This document shows positions 45,598 to 52,990 of a DNA stretch of 64,000 nt, one piece after another. The position numbers and the translations under genes were made by a program. The stretch's first letter is position 1; every line of letters starts with the position of its first letter. The stretch covers positions 3,100,001 through 3,164,000 of the forward strand of contig NZ_CP052757.1 of the NCBI RefSeq assembly GCF_009708005.2, in the 5' to 3' direction. The notes under the pieces were generated by a model that saw only the letters and a program-made list of their open reading frames with translations, was not told the DNA's origin and did not search any database. This stretch comes from Cellulosimicrobium protaetiae. Its GTDB lineage: Bacteria > Actinomycetota > Actinomycetes > Actinomycetales > Cellulomonadaceae.

Positions 45598-45792
45598 TCA
45601 GCCGGACTTGCGGCGGAAGGTGCGCTGGACCGGGCCGACGGTCTCGGAGCCGTGCACGGAGCCCGTGTTGGACTCGCCGTCCGTCGTGCGATGACGCGTC
45701 GCGTTCTTGCGGTCGAGCGCCTCGCGGAACTTCGCCTTGGCCTCCTCGGTCGGTGCGGTGTCAGCCGCTGGACGCTGCTGGTCGGACGCCAT
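45598..45792 (-). CDS. DUF5302 small hydrophilic protein
   Basis: A 64-residue charged protein: EEAKAKFREALDRKNATRH, then a polar middle and the conserved tail PVQRTFRRKSG. This tail and the central helix identify the actinobacterial DUF5302 family, whose function is unknown. The ATG at 45792 follows GAGGAGA at good spacing. It is divergent from the aldo/keto reductase gene (189-base gap). Confidence 0.82.
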   Translation of the reverse strand: MASDQQRPAADTAPTEEAKAKFREALDRKNATRHRTTDGESNTGSVHGSETVGPVQRTFRRKSG

Positions 45793-45968
45793 GGCGATCT
45801 CCTCGTCGGTGGGGACTTCGGTCTGTGCCCGGTGCGCTCCGGCGGTCCCGCTCCGTGGTCCGCCCAGCACTCCGAGCACCCCGACAGCCTCCCCCACGGC
45901 GACGCCCGACGCCAACTGATTTGCCCGCCGGACGTGACCGCGGCGCACCGCGCACCGCGTGCGTCGGG

Positions 45969-45974
45969 TAGCGT
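45969..45974 (+). promoter_or_regulatory. -10 element of the aldo/keto reductase gene (leaderless type)
   Basis: TAGCGT, then 7 bases, then GTG at 45982. No ribosome binding site is present. Confidence 0.55.
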
Positions 45975-45981
45975 CAGCGCC

Positions 45982-47070
45982 GTGCCGCCCGATGCTCCCA
46001 CCCCGAGGACCGACGAGGCGTCCGGCGCGACGCCCGACGTCGGTGGTCCGCTCCCGCACCGACGCCTCGGCCGTACCGGGCTGACCCTTCCCGTGGTGTC
46101 GCTCGGGCTGTGGCAGAACTTCGGTGAGGCAGACCCGTGGTCCACGCAGCGCGAGATCGTCCTGCACGCCGTGGACCGGGGCGTGACCCACCTCGACCTC
46201 GCGAACAACTACGGCCCACCGGGCGGAGCAGCGGAGGAGTCGCTGGGGCGTCTGCTCGCCCGCGAGCTGCGCCCGCTGCGCGACGAGCTCGTCGTGACGA
46301 CCAAGGCCGGCTACCGGATGGGACCCGGGCCGTACGGGGAGGGAGGTTCGCGCAAGTACCTCCTCTCCTCCCTGGACGCGTCGCTCCGCCGCCTCGGGCT
46401 GGACCACGTCGACATCTTCTACTCCCACCGCTTCGACCCGACGACCCCGCTCACCGAGACGATCGGGGCGCTCGCCACCGCGGTGCGCTCGGGGCGCGCG
46501 CGCTACGCGGGCATCTCGTCCTACTCGGCGCGGCGCACGGCGGAGGCGTTGCGGGTCGCGGAGCAGGTCGGCGTGGACCTCGTCGTGACGCAGGTGTCGC
46601 ACTCGATGCTCAACCGGTGGATCGAGGAACCGGACCCGCACGACCCCGCGGGAGCGTCCGTGCTCGATGTCGCCGGAGCCGAGGGACTCGGCGTCGTGGC
46701 CTTCTCACCGCTCGCGCAGGGGATGCTGACCGACCGCTACCTCGACGGCGTCCCGGCGGGCTCGCGGGCCGCGCGCGGCGGTCCGCTCCGCCCGGCGTTC
46801 CTCTCGGAGACGAACCTCGCCCACGTCCGCCGGCTCGACGGGCTCGCGCGCGCCCACGGGCGCAGCCTCGCGACGACGGCGATCCTCTGGGCGCTGCGGG
46901 ACGAGCGCGTCACGTCGGTCCTCCTCGGGGCGAGCTCGACGCGCCAGCTCGACGACAACCTCGCGGCGCTGGACGCGCCGGCGCTCTCGGCGGAGGAGCT
47001 CGAGGCGGTCGACGCGCTGCCGTCGGACACGGGTATCAACATCTGGGCGTCCCGGTCCAGCGACCTGTAG
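45982..47070 (+). CDS. Aldo/keto reductase, YghZ/MgrA type
   Basis: A 362-residue NADPH-dependent TIM-barrel oxidoreductase. The active-site tyrosine lies in THLDLANNYGPPGGAAEESLGR, the form typical of L-glyceraldehyde-3-phosphate reductase-like members. The lysine lies in VTTKAGYRMGPGPYG and the histidine in IFYSHRFDP. The cofactor loop is VVAFSPLAQGMLT, and TSVLLGASSTRQLDDN lies near the end. The physiological substrate is uncertain; detoxification of small aldehydes is likely. The start codon choice rests on the upstream -10. It is convergent with nrdR. Confidence 0.88.
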   Translation: MPPDAPTPRTDEASGATPDVGGPLPHRRLGRTGLTLPVVSLGLWQNFGEADPWSTQREIVLHAVDRGVTHLDLANNYGPPGGAAEESLGRLLARELRPLRDELVVTTKAGYRMGPGPYGEGGSRKYLLSSLDASLRRLGLDHVDIFYSHRFDPTTPLTETIGALATAVRSGRARYAGISSYSARRTAEALRVAEQVGVDLVVTQVSHSMLNRWIEEPDPHDPAGASVLDVAGAEGLGVVAFSPLAQGMLTDRYLDGVPAGSRAARGGPLRPAFLSETNLAHVRRLDGLARAHGRSLATTAILWALRDERVTSVLLGASSTRQLDDNLAALDAPALSAEELEAVDALPSDTGINIWASRSSDL

Positions 47071-47152
47071 CCCTCCCGCGCCCCCTGCAGCACCCTTGAG
47101 CTCTGCGGGCGGACGTCGCAGGTGCACGACCGTCCCGAGGTGCCCGGCCTGC

Positions 47153-47689
47153 TCAGGTCCGGGACGCCGACTCCTCGGCATCGGCGCTCGGGACCGCGCC
47201 GGACGCGGCAGCCTCGGAACGTGCCGCGGCAGACTCGCGCTCCTCGCGTTCGACCCGCAGCGAGGTGATGGCGCTCTCGAAGTCCTCGAGCGAGTCGAAC
47301 GCCTGATAGACGCTCGCGAAGCGCAGGTACGCGACCTCGTCGAGCTCGCGCAGCGGCCCGAGGATCGCGAGCCCGATCTCGTACGCGTCGAGCTCGGCGC
47401 TGCCGCTCGCCCGGATCGTCTCCTCGACGCGCTGCGCGAGCACCGCGAGGTCGTCCTCGTTGACGGGCCGGCCCTGGCACGCCTTGCGCACACCGTTGAC
47501 GATCTTCTCCCGGGAGAACGGTTCCGTGACCCCGGAGCGCTTGACCACCGACAGGCTGGCGGTCTCGATGGTCGTGAAGCGCCGGTTGCACTCGGGGCAC
47601 TGACGGCGCCGCCGGATCGACGCCCCGTCGTCCGAGGTGCGCGAGTCGACGACGCGGGAGTCCGCGTGGCGGCAGAACGGGCAGTGCAT
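47153..47689 (-). CDS. nrdR: Transcriptional repressor NrdR
   Basis: An ATP/dATP-sensing repressor of ribonucleotide reductase genes, 178 residues. The N-terminal zinc ribbon has C3, C6, C31 and C34 (MHCPFCRH, then CPECNRRF). The ATP-cone covers about 48-138 ([24 protein letters not shown]). The C-terminal 40 residues are an Ala/Glu/Ser-rich tail, longer than the usual protein of about 150 residues. The ATG at 47689 follows GGAGGAG. No ribonucleotide reductase gene is in the window. Confidence 0.96.
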   Translation of the reverse strand: MHCPFCRHADSRVVDSRTSDDGASIRRRRQCPECNRRFTTIETASLSVVKRSGVTEPFSREKIVNGVRKACQGRPVNEDDLAVLAQRVEETIRASGSAELDAYEIGLAILGPLRELDEVAYLRFASVYQAFDSLEDFESAITSLRVEREERESAAARSEAAASGAVPSADAEESASRT

Positions 47690-47732
47690 GGCGGGCTCCT
47701 CCGCGGGGTCTCGCCGACAGGTCGGCGCGACG

Positions 47733-47762
47733 AACGTATGCCGTCACGGCCAAGCGGTGCAA
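47733..47762 (-). promoter_or_regulatory. Promoter of nrdR
   Basis: On the minus strand TTGCAC (47757-47762), an 18-base spacer and TACGTT (47733-47738), giving a leader of about 37 bases that ends in GGAGGAG before the ATG. Confidence 0.6.
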
Positions 47763-47840
47763 CACGCCGACGACGCCGACCGCCCGTGGACGGGGCGTGC
47801 GGCGCGCACGCGGCCGCGCAGGCGCCGGTGGACAGCAGAA

Positions 47841-47868
47841 CGGGGGCGGTCGTGATCGACCGCCCCCG
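47841..47868 (-). terminator. Strong hairpin terminator in the nrdR-LysM gap
   Basis: CGGGGGCGGTCG-TGAT-CGACCGCCCCCG, a 12-bp perfect stem with a 4-base loop. On the minus strand it is followed by TTCTGCTGT, so it more likely ends a leftward transcript that begins near 47991. Confidence 0.7.
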
Positions 47869-47991
47869 TCGGGACGCCCCCGTCCCCATCTCGCGCGTGA
47901 CTCGCCTCACGCGCGGCGACGCGCACAGGAGACGCGGTGGACCGCGTGCTCCTCGCCTCGTTCGCCCAGCCCCCCAGCCGGCGTGTGAGGT
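47841..47991 (-). ncRNA. Candidate small RNA of about 150 nt
   Basis: This stretch is bounded by a promoter (47998-48026) and a strong terminator hairpin (47841-47868) on the same strand. nrdR further downstream has a separate promoter. Two further hairpins lie inside: CGCGGT/ACCGCG (47933-47946) and CGCGCGTGA/TCACGCGCG with a 6-base loop (47892-47915). No credible protein is encoded; a GTG-started frame of 29 codons at 47996 begins before the predicted transcript start. No known RNA family was recognised. Inferred from structure only. Confidence 0.45.
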
Positions 47992-47997
47992 GACACT

Positions 47998-48026
47998 AAC
48001 TTAGGTCGACCTAAGGCGTCGCGCAA
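47998..48026 (-). promoter_or_regulatory. Promoter with palindromic operator upstream of the candidate small RNA
   Basis: On the minus strand TTGCGC (48021-48026), a 17-base spacer and TAAGTT (47998-48003). The spacer and -10 are covered by a 16-bp perfect palindrome. Confidence 0.6.
48000..48015. promoter_or_regulatory. 16-bp perfect palindrome CTTAGGTCGACCTAAG
   Basis: The palindrome sits between the -35 and -10 of the promoter above, the classical place for a repressor. Its TTAGG/CCTAA ends recall iron-regulator (DtxR/IdeR) boxes, but those are 19-bp sites with a different centre. The cognate regulator is unknown. Confidence 0.7.
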
Positions 48027-48113
48027 GCCCAGGGGCTCACTTCCGGACCGTCGCCGACGTGTCCTGCGTCACAGTCGGCCCGGCATCCTCCGACCTGCCC
48101 CGCACGCCGCCCC

Positions 48114-48485
48114 TCACTCCGCGTCGACCGGAAGGAGGAGCCGCTGCCCGACCTGGAGCCCCGACGACGAGAGCCCGTTGAGCTCGGCGAGCCCGCTCAC
48201 CACGTCGCGCAGGTCCTCACCCGGCTCCGCGACGCCGCGAGCGAGCTCCCACAGCGTCTCCCCAGAGCTCACGACGTGGACCCGGACCTCCAGGGGCTCG
48301 CCCGGCCCGCTCGCGACCGCGACGCCCACGCGCGCGGCGAGCAGCAGGACCACGGCGGCCAGGAGCACGAGCACCGCGCGGCCGCGTCGCGTGAGCCGCA
48401 GCGGCCGCTCCCCCGCGCGGCCCCTCGCCGCAGCCCCGCCCGTAGGCCCGAGGGGCCCGACCGTCGAGATCGCCATCGCTTCCAT
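48114..48485 (-). CDS. LysM membrane protein, probable SOS cell-division inhibitor (YneA/ChiZ-like)
   Basis: A 123-residue protein with a basic cytoplasmic N-terminus, one membrane segment (about 37-58) and an extracytoplasmic LysM domain (about 69-119: HVVSSGETLWELARGV, then VSGLAELNGLSSSGLQVGQRLLLP). A LysM protein divergent from lexA is the arrangement of B. subtilis yneA and mycobacterial chiZ (Rv2719c), which block division during DNA damage. The same role is inferred here. The ATG at 48485 follows GGACGGAGC. A farther in-frame ATG at 48596 lies inside an SOS-like box and was rejected. Confidence 0.85.
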   Translation of the reverse strand: MEAMAISTVGPLGPTGGAAARGRAGERPLRLTRRGRAVLVLLAAVVLLLAARVGVAVASGPGEPLEVRVHVVSSGETLWELARGVAEPGEDLRDVVSGLAELNGLSSSGLQVGQRLLLPVDAE

Positions 48486-48573
48486 GCCTGCTCCGTCCCG
48501 GCTCGCGGGCCCGATCGCCTTCCCCGGTCGATCGGGCTCCGCGAGCCCTTCGCCTCCGTGCCGACCCGGGCGG

Positions 48574-48589
48574 TCGAACACGTGTACGT
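48574..48589. promoter_or_regulatory. Imperfect SOS-like box 1
   Basis: TCGAACACGTGTACGT: a perfect left half-site and a right half (GTACGT) matching 4 of 6. It overlaps the next box by one base. Confidence 0.5.
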
Positions 48590-48604
48590 AGAACACCTGT
48601 ACGA
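48589..48604. promoter_or_regulatory. SOS-like box 2
   Basis: TAGAACACCTGTACGA, 10 of 12 half-site positions matching TCGAAC/GTTCGA. It lies about 104 bases before the LysM gene and probably controls it. Confidence 0.65.
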
Positions 48605-48641
48605 AGGTCTACCACGGACGACCCACGGAGTCGAGACATGC

Positions 48642-48657
48642 TCGAACAGGTGTTTGA
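48642..48657. promoter_or_regulatory. LexA-binding SOS box of lexA
   Basis: TCGAACAGGTGTTTGA, one mismatch from the perfect palindrome. Its right end overlaps the -35 of the lexA promoter, which fits autorepression. Confidence 0.85.
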
Positions 48658-48682
48658 TTCGTGTCGCAACCTCCCCTAGCCT
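48654..48682 (+). promoter_or_regulatory. Promoter of lexA
   Basis: TTGATT (48654-48659), a 17-base spacer and TAGCCT (48677-48682). The leader to the ATG at 48818 would be about 130 bases and holds no recognised element. Confidence 0.75.
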
Positions 48683-48817
48683 GGGTGCAGGTCGGTTCGC
48701 CGGACATGTCCGCTCGGACCCGGAGGAGCGACCGTGGTCCCGGGGCGCACGCCGCGGGGAGGGGAGGTCGCAGACCCGGGAGGCGTCGGCGGCCACGACG
48801 GACGAGGCGGAGCGACC

Positions 48818-49552
48818 ATGGCGGGACGAGGCACGGACAGGGCACGGGGGCTCGCCGAGGTGCGCGAGCTCCCGGACGGGTCGGCAGGGGGTGACGGGCT
48901 CACCCCGCGGCAGCGTCTCGTGCTCGAGACGATCCGCGCGTGCGTCGAGCAGCGCGGCTACCCGCCGAGCATGCGCGAGATCGGCGAGGCCGTCGGGCTC
49001 ACGAGCCCGTCGTCCGTGAAGCACCAGCTCACGACCCTCGAGCGCAAGGGCTTCCTGCGCCGGGACCCCAACCGCCCCCGCGCGATCGAGGTCGTCCAGC
49101 CCGACGACGCGCGCCGCGCGACCCCGCTCGTGGCGGCGGGCGGCGCGACCGAGCCGACGTACGACGAGGCGCACCCCGCGCCGTCGTACGTCCCGGTCGT
49201 CGGCCGCATCGCCGCCGGCGGACCGATCCTCGCGGAGCAGGTCGTCGAGGACGTCTTCCCGCTGCCCCGCCAGCTCGTCGGCGAGGGTGAGCTCTTCCTC
49301 CTGCGCGTGCAGGGCGACTCGATGGTCGACGCGGCGATCTGCGACGGCGACTGGGTCGTCGTGCGCCGGCAGCCGGTCGCGGAGAACGGCGAGATCGTGG
49401 CGGCGATGATCGACGGCGAGGCCACGGTGAAGAGCCTGCGGCGCGCGGACGGGCACGTCTGGCTCATGCCGCACAACGCGGCCTACGACCCGATCCCGGG
49501 CGACGACGCCCAGGTGCTCGGTCGTGTCGTCTCGGTGCTGCGCAGCCTCTGA
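48818..49552 (+). CDS. lexA: SOS repressor LexA
   Basis: A repressor of the DNA damage response, self-cleaving when stimulated by RecA filaments. It has 244 residues. The winged-helix DNA-binding domain covers about 28-93 ([34 protein letters not shown] in segments). The cleavage site Ala133-Gly134 lies in GRIAAGGPI. The catalytic dyad is S168 (GDSM) and K205 (EATVK). The ATG at 48818 follows GGCGGAG and starts MAGRGTD; the frame is open further upstream without conservation. Confidence 0.97.
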   Translation: MAGRGTDRARGLAEVRELPDGSAGGDGLTPRQRLVLETIRACVEQRGYPPSMREIGEAVGLTSPSSVKHQLTTLERKGFLRRDPNRPRAIEVVQPDDARRATPLVAAGGATEPTYDEAHPAPSYVPVVGRIAAGGPILAEQVVEDVFPLPRQLVGEGELFLLRVQGDSMVDAAICDGDWVVVRRQPVAENGEIVAAMIDGEATVKSLRRADGHVWLMPHNAAYDPIPGDDAQVLGRVVSVLRSL

Positions 49553-49633
49553 ACGGCCCCGCCGTCGGCGTGCCCCCCGAGCGCTCGTACGTGACCGGTG
49601 GCAGCGGACGTGATGCCTCAGCCGTGAACAGGG

Positions 49634-49668
49634 CGAGAGCCGGGTGGTCGACGACCACCCGGCTCTCG
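49634..49668. terminator. Bidirectional hairpin terminator between lexA and ldh
   Basis: CGAGAGCCGGGTGGTCG (49634-49650) is the exact reverse complement of 49652-49668, with one base between, giving a very stable hairpin in a convergent intergenic region. Confidence 0.85.
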
Positions 49669-49688
49669 TCGTCGGCGGACCCGCGCTC

Positions 49689-50699
49689 TCAGAGCCCGAA
49701 GCGTCGCGCGACCGCGCGCAGGGACTCGGCCGACGAGCGCAGGCCGGCGAGCTCCGCCTCGGCCAGCGGGACCTCGACCCGCTCCGCCGCGCCGCGCCGG
49801 TCGACCAGCGTCGGCAGCGAGAGGCACACGTCGTCGAGCCCGTACGCGCCGTCCAGGAGCGTCGACACGGGCAGGATGCGGTGCTCGTCGTCGAGCACGG
49901 CCTCGATGATGCGCGTGCCCGCGAGCCCGACGGCGTAGTTCGTCGCACCCTTGCCCTCGATGATCCGGTAGGCCGACTGCACGACCTCGCGCGCGATGTC
50001 GTCGCGCACCTGCTCCGTGAGGGGTCCCCGCCCACCGAGTCCCGGCCACTCGAGGAGCGGCACGCCGCCGATCGTCGCGGAGCTCCACAGCGGGATCTCG
50101 CTGTCGCCGTGCTCGCCCGCGATGTACGCGTGGACGTTCTGCACCGCGACGCCGCAGTGCTGAGCGACGAGGAACCGCAACCGGGACGAGTCGAGCACGG
50201 TCCCGCTGCCGAAGAGCTGCGACGGAGGGAGCCCGGAGAACTTGAGCGCCGCGTAGGTGACGATGTCGACGGGGTTGGTCACCATGACGTAGACCGCGTC
50301 CGGGGCGACCTCCACGAGCCCGGGCAGGATCGTGCGCATGAGCCCGATCGTGCCCTCGGCGAGGTCGAGCCGCGTCTGCCCGGGCTTCTGCTTCGCCCCG
50401 GCCGTCACGACGACCACGTCGGCCCCGGCGCACACCGCGACGTCGTCCGACCCCTCGACGCGCGCCATGGGCATGAACTGGATGCCGTGCTGGAGGTCGA
50501 GGACCTCCGCCTCGACCTTCGCCCGGTTCACGTCCAGGAGCGCCACGGTGCGCGCGGCGCCGCGCATGAGCGCCGCGTACGCCAGCGTCGACCCGACGGC
50601 GCCCGCGCCGACGATCGCGAGCTTGGTGGTCCGTGCTCCCCCTCCCGGACCGCCCGCGGTCCCGTCGCCGGTGCTCTGGGGGGACGTGCTCGTCGTCAT
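49689..50699 (-). CDS. ldh: L-lactate dehydrogenase
   Basis: Reduces pyruvate to L-lactate with NADH in the cytoplasm. It has 336 residues. The NAD loop is IVGAGAVGSTLAYA, then LDLQHGIQF, and MVTNPVDIVTYAAL. The catalytic histidine lies in the signature AGEHGDSEIPLWS. An N-terminal Ser/Gly-rich stretch of about 25 residues precedes the fold. The ATG at 50699 follows GGAGGCG. Malate dehydrogenase is less likely given the GEHGDSE context and TKQKPGQTRLDL-like loop (AKQKPGQTRLDLAE). Confidence 0.95.
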   Translation of the reverse strand: MTTSTSPQSTGDGTAGGPGGGARTTKLAIVGAGAVGSTLAYAALMRGAARTVALLDVNRAKVEAEVLDLQHGIQFMPMARVEGSDDVAVCAGADVVVVTAGAKQKPGQTRLDLAEGTIGLMRTILPGLVEVAPDAVYVMVTNPVDIVTYAALKFSGLPPSQLFGSGTVLDSSRLRFLVAQHCGVAVQNVHAYIAGEHGDSEIPLWSSATIGGVPLLEWPGLGGRGPLTEQVRDDIAREVVQSAYRIIEGKGATNYAVGLAGTRIIEAVLDDEHRILPVSTLLDGAYGLDDVCLSLPTLVDRRGAAERVEVPLAEAELAGLRSSAESLRAVARRFGL

Positions 50700-50748
50700 C
50701 TCGCCTCCGTGAAAGTTCGTGGGATCCCTGATGCTCGCGGGAAAGGAC

Positions 50749-52857
50749 TCAGCCTAGGGCGGCGAGGCGCCGCAGCGCAGCGGTAGCGACGTCGCGGTCG
50801 GTCGTCTGCCAGAACCCCGGCATCGACCGCGTGAGGAACGTGCCGTAGCGCGCTGTCACGAGGCGCGGGTCGAGGACCGCGACCACGCCCCGGTCGGCCG
50901 TGGACCGCACGAGCCGACCGGCGCCCTGCGCCAGCAGGAGCGCGGCGTGCGTCGCGGAGACCTGCATGAACCCGTTGCCGCCCGCGGCCTCGACCGCCCT
51001 GGCCCGGGCCGACTTCACCGGGTCGTCCGGGCGGGGAAACGGGATGCGGTCGATGAGCACGAGCTGGCACGACGGCCCCGGGACGTCGACTCCCTGCCAC
51101 AGCGACAGGGTGCCGAACAGGCACGTCGCCGGGTCGTCGGCGAACTCGCGCACGAGCGTCGGGAGCTGGTCGTCGCCCTGGCACAGGATCGGCACGTCGA
51201 GCCGCTCGCGCATCGCCTCTGCCGCGGCGACCGCCGCGCGGCGCGACGAGAACAGGCCGAGCGTGCGCCCGCCCGCGGCCTCCACGAGCGCGGCGATCTC
51301 GTCGAGCTGGTGCTCGGTGGACGCCTCGCGCCCGGGCGTCGGGAGGCGCTTGGCGACGTAGAGGATGCCCTGCCGCGCGTAGTCGAACGGGCTGCCGACG
51401 TCGAGCCCGCGCCACCGCGGCGCGTCGGCGTCCTTCACCTCGCCGCCGCTCCCGAGCCCGAAGGTGCGCGCGACGGCGTCGAAGCTCCCGCCGAGCGCGA
51501 GCGTCGCCGAGGTGAACACCCCGGTCCGCTCGGCGAGCAGGTGCGTGCGGATGAGCCCCGCGACGCCCAGCGGTGCGGCGTGCAGGCGGCTCGCGCCCTC
51601 GCCGAACCGGTCGGCCGACCAGCCGCCCTCGCCCGGCCGCGAGCACCAGAGCACGTCGTGCCCCGTCGGGTCGGCAGCCATGCGCTCCGCGACCTCGAAG
51701 AGCTGCAGCATGGTCGACTGGGCCATCTTCAGCCCGGAGTCCGGCTGGGCAGGCTTGGTCACCCCGGTCTCGGGCTTGAGCGTCGAGAGGACCTCGCGCG
51801 CGGCGTCACGCACCGCCGCGACGGCCGAGCGCGCGCCGTCGGGCAGCCCGTCCGGGAACCGCTCGGCGGGCAGCGCGCCGACGACCGTCCCGAACGCGGC
51901 CGACGCCGCGTCCAGCGCGTCCGTCGTGACGCCCCCGTGCCGGCGCGCGAGGCGCGCCGCGCTCTCGATCGCCGGGACCGACAGGTCGACCGTCGCCGCC
52001 GCCGTCACACGGTCGGCGAGCTCGTGCGCCTCGTCGACCACGAGCACGTCGTGCTCGGGCAGCACCCCCGGCGAGCCCATCGCAGCGATGCCGAGCATCG
52101 CGTGGTTGGTCACGACGACGTCGGCCTCGCGCGCGGTCGCGCGCGCCTTCTCCGGGAAGCACTCCGCGAGCAGGGGGCACCGCTGGCCGAGGCACTCGAG
52201 CGCGGTGACCGAGACCTGCCGCCACGCCTTGTCGCTCACCCCGGGCACGAGGTCGTCGCGGTCACCGGTCGGTGTCTCGTCGGCCCACTCGCGCAGTCGC
52301 ACGACCTGCTCGCCGAGGGCCGCGGCACTGGTCCCGCCGCGCGCGGCGGGGTGGTCGGCGGCGCCCGCCGACTCACCCGGCAGGTCGAACAGCGTGGGCT
52401 CGTCGGCCGGGTACCCGCCCGCGATCTTGTGGACGCACAGGTAGTTGTGCCAGCCCTTGAGGAGCGCGATCGTCGCGGGGCGGGGCAGCTCGTCCGCCAC
52501 GGCGTCGGCGACGAGCGGGAGGTCACGCGTGATGACCTGGCGCTGGAGCGCGAGGGTCGCGGTCGAGACGATCACCCGCTCGTCGGTCGCCACGGCGTGC
52601 CGCACGGCCGGCACGAGGTACCCGAGCGACTTTCCCGTGCCCGTCCCTGCCTGGACGACGAGGTGCTCCGACCCCTCGATCGCCTCGGTGACCGCCCGCG
52701 CCATCGCGTGCTGCCCGTCGCGCCGCGCGCCGCCCAGCCGGGTGACGGCGACGTCGAGCAGCGCGTCGACGTCGGGCACGTCGCCTCCCGAGGTGCCGGC
52801 CGTCGTGCCCGGTCCGGCGTCGACACGGTCGGGGGCGGGTCGCGTGGAGGGGGGCAC
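50749..52857 (-). CDS. dinG: DinG/XPD-family ATP-dependent DNA helicase
   Basis: A 702-residue superfamily 2 5'-3' helicase. Walker A is in AGTGTGKSLGYL (71-82). An iron-sulfur cluster domain is marked by cysteines in LCVHK and ECLGQRCPLLAECF. The DEAH box is VVDEAHELADR. FGTLSLWQGVDVPGP and QGAGRLVRSTADRG are motifs V and VI. It unwinds D-loops, R-loops or forked DNA. The GTG at 52857 has TAGACT 6 bases upstream. No SOS box was found, unlike E. coli dinG, so SOS control is not supported. The symbol is by family. Confidence 0.9.
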   Translation of the reverse strand: MPPSTRPAPDRVDAGPGTTAGTSGGDVPDVDALLDVAVTRLGGARRDGQHAMARAVTEAIEGSEHLVVQAGTGTGKSLGYLVPAVRHAVATDERVIVSTATLALQRQVITRDLPLVADAVADELPRPATIALLKGWHNYLCVHKIAGGYPADEPTLFDLPGESAGAADHPAARGGTSAAALGEQVVRLREWADETPTGDRDDLVPGVSDKAWRQVSVTALECLGQRCPLLAECFPEKARATAREADVVVTNHAMLGIAAMGSPGVLPEHDVLVVDEAHELADRVTAAATVDLSVPAIESAARLARRHGGVTTDALDAASAAFGTVVGALPAERFPDGLPDGARSAVAAVRDAAREVLSTLKPETGVTKPAQPDSGLKMAQSTMLQLFEVAERMAADPTGHDVLWCSRPGEGGWSADRFGEGASRLHAAPLGVAGLIRTHLLAERTGVFTSATLALGGSFDAVARTFGLGSGGEVKDADAPRWRGLDVGSPFDYARQGILYVAKRLPTPGREASTEHQLDEIAALVEAAGGRTLGLFSSRRAAVAAAEAMRERLDVPILCQGDDQLPTLVREFADDPATCLFGTLSLWQGVDVPGPSCQLVLIDRIPFPRPDDPVKSARARAVEAAGGNGFMQVSATHAALLLAQGAGRLVRSTADRGVVAVLDPRLVTARYGTFLTRSMPGFWQTTDRDVATAALRRLAALG

Positions 52858-52863
52858 CCGCCG

Positions 52864-52869
52864 AGTCTA
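52864..52869 (-). promoter_or_regulatory. -10 element of the dinG-like gene (leaderless type)
   Basis: TAGACT on the minus strand, 6 bases before the GTG. Confidence 0.55.
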
Positions 52870-52922
52870 CGGTCGGTCGCCCACGGTGCGACGGCCCTGT
52901 GGACGACGGCGGCGGGCGCGGC

Positions 52923-52956
52923 GCGACCCCGCACGGGACGTGCCGTACGGGGTCGC
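52923..52956 (-). terminator. Terminator of hflX
   Basis: GCGACCCCGCACGG and CCGTACGGGGTCGC form a 14-bp stem with one mismatch and a 6-base loop, about 35 bases after the hflX stop. Confidence 0.7.
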
Positions 52957-52990
52957 GGAGGGCGTCGGCCGGGCGCCCGGCGCGGGTCGG

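Larger units (their letters stand above)
47690..48113. other. 424-base gene-free region between nrdR and the LysM gene
   Basis: It contains the nrdR promoter, three hairpins, the candidate small RNA and the palindromic promoter. The remaining bases to the LysM stop (48027-48113) show nothing recognisable. Confidence 0.7.

Noticed and set aside
47744-47926. A 60-codon minus-strand frame upstream of nrdR
   Set aside because: It runs through the terminator-like hairpin, has no ribosome binding site and no recognisable protein features.
47841-47991. Known 6C-type actinobacterial small RNA
   Set aside because: No C-rich loops are present on the transcribed strand.
47910-47996. A 29-codon GTG frame ending HRVSCARRRA, reminiscent of cysteine leader peptides
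   Set aside because: The start codon is one base from the -10 element, so it precedes the expected transcript start, and no sulfur gene follows.
48000-48015. Iron-regulator (DtxR/IdeR) box
   Set aside because: Those sites are 19-bp with an odd centre; this is an even 16-bp palindrome with only the outer TTAGG/CCTAA in common.
48486-48596. An upstream ATG extending the LysM protein by 37 residues
   Set aside because: It lies inside an SOS-like box, and the ATG at 48485 has a proper ribosome binding site.
52858-52990. SOS box upstream of the dinG-like gene
   Set aside because: No TCGAAC/GTTCGA-like sequence is present; only a leaderless-type -10 and the hflX terminator were seen.
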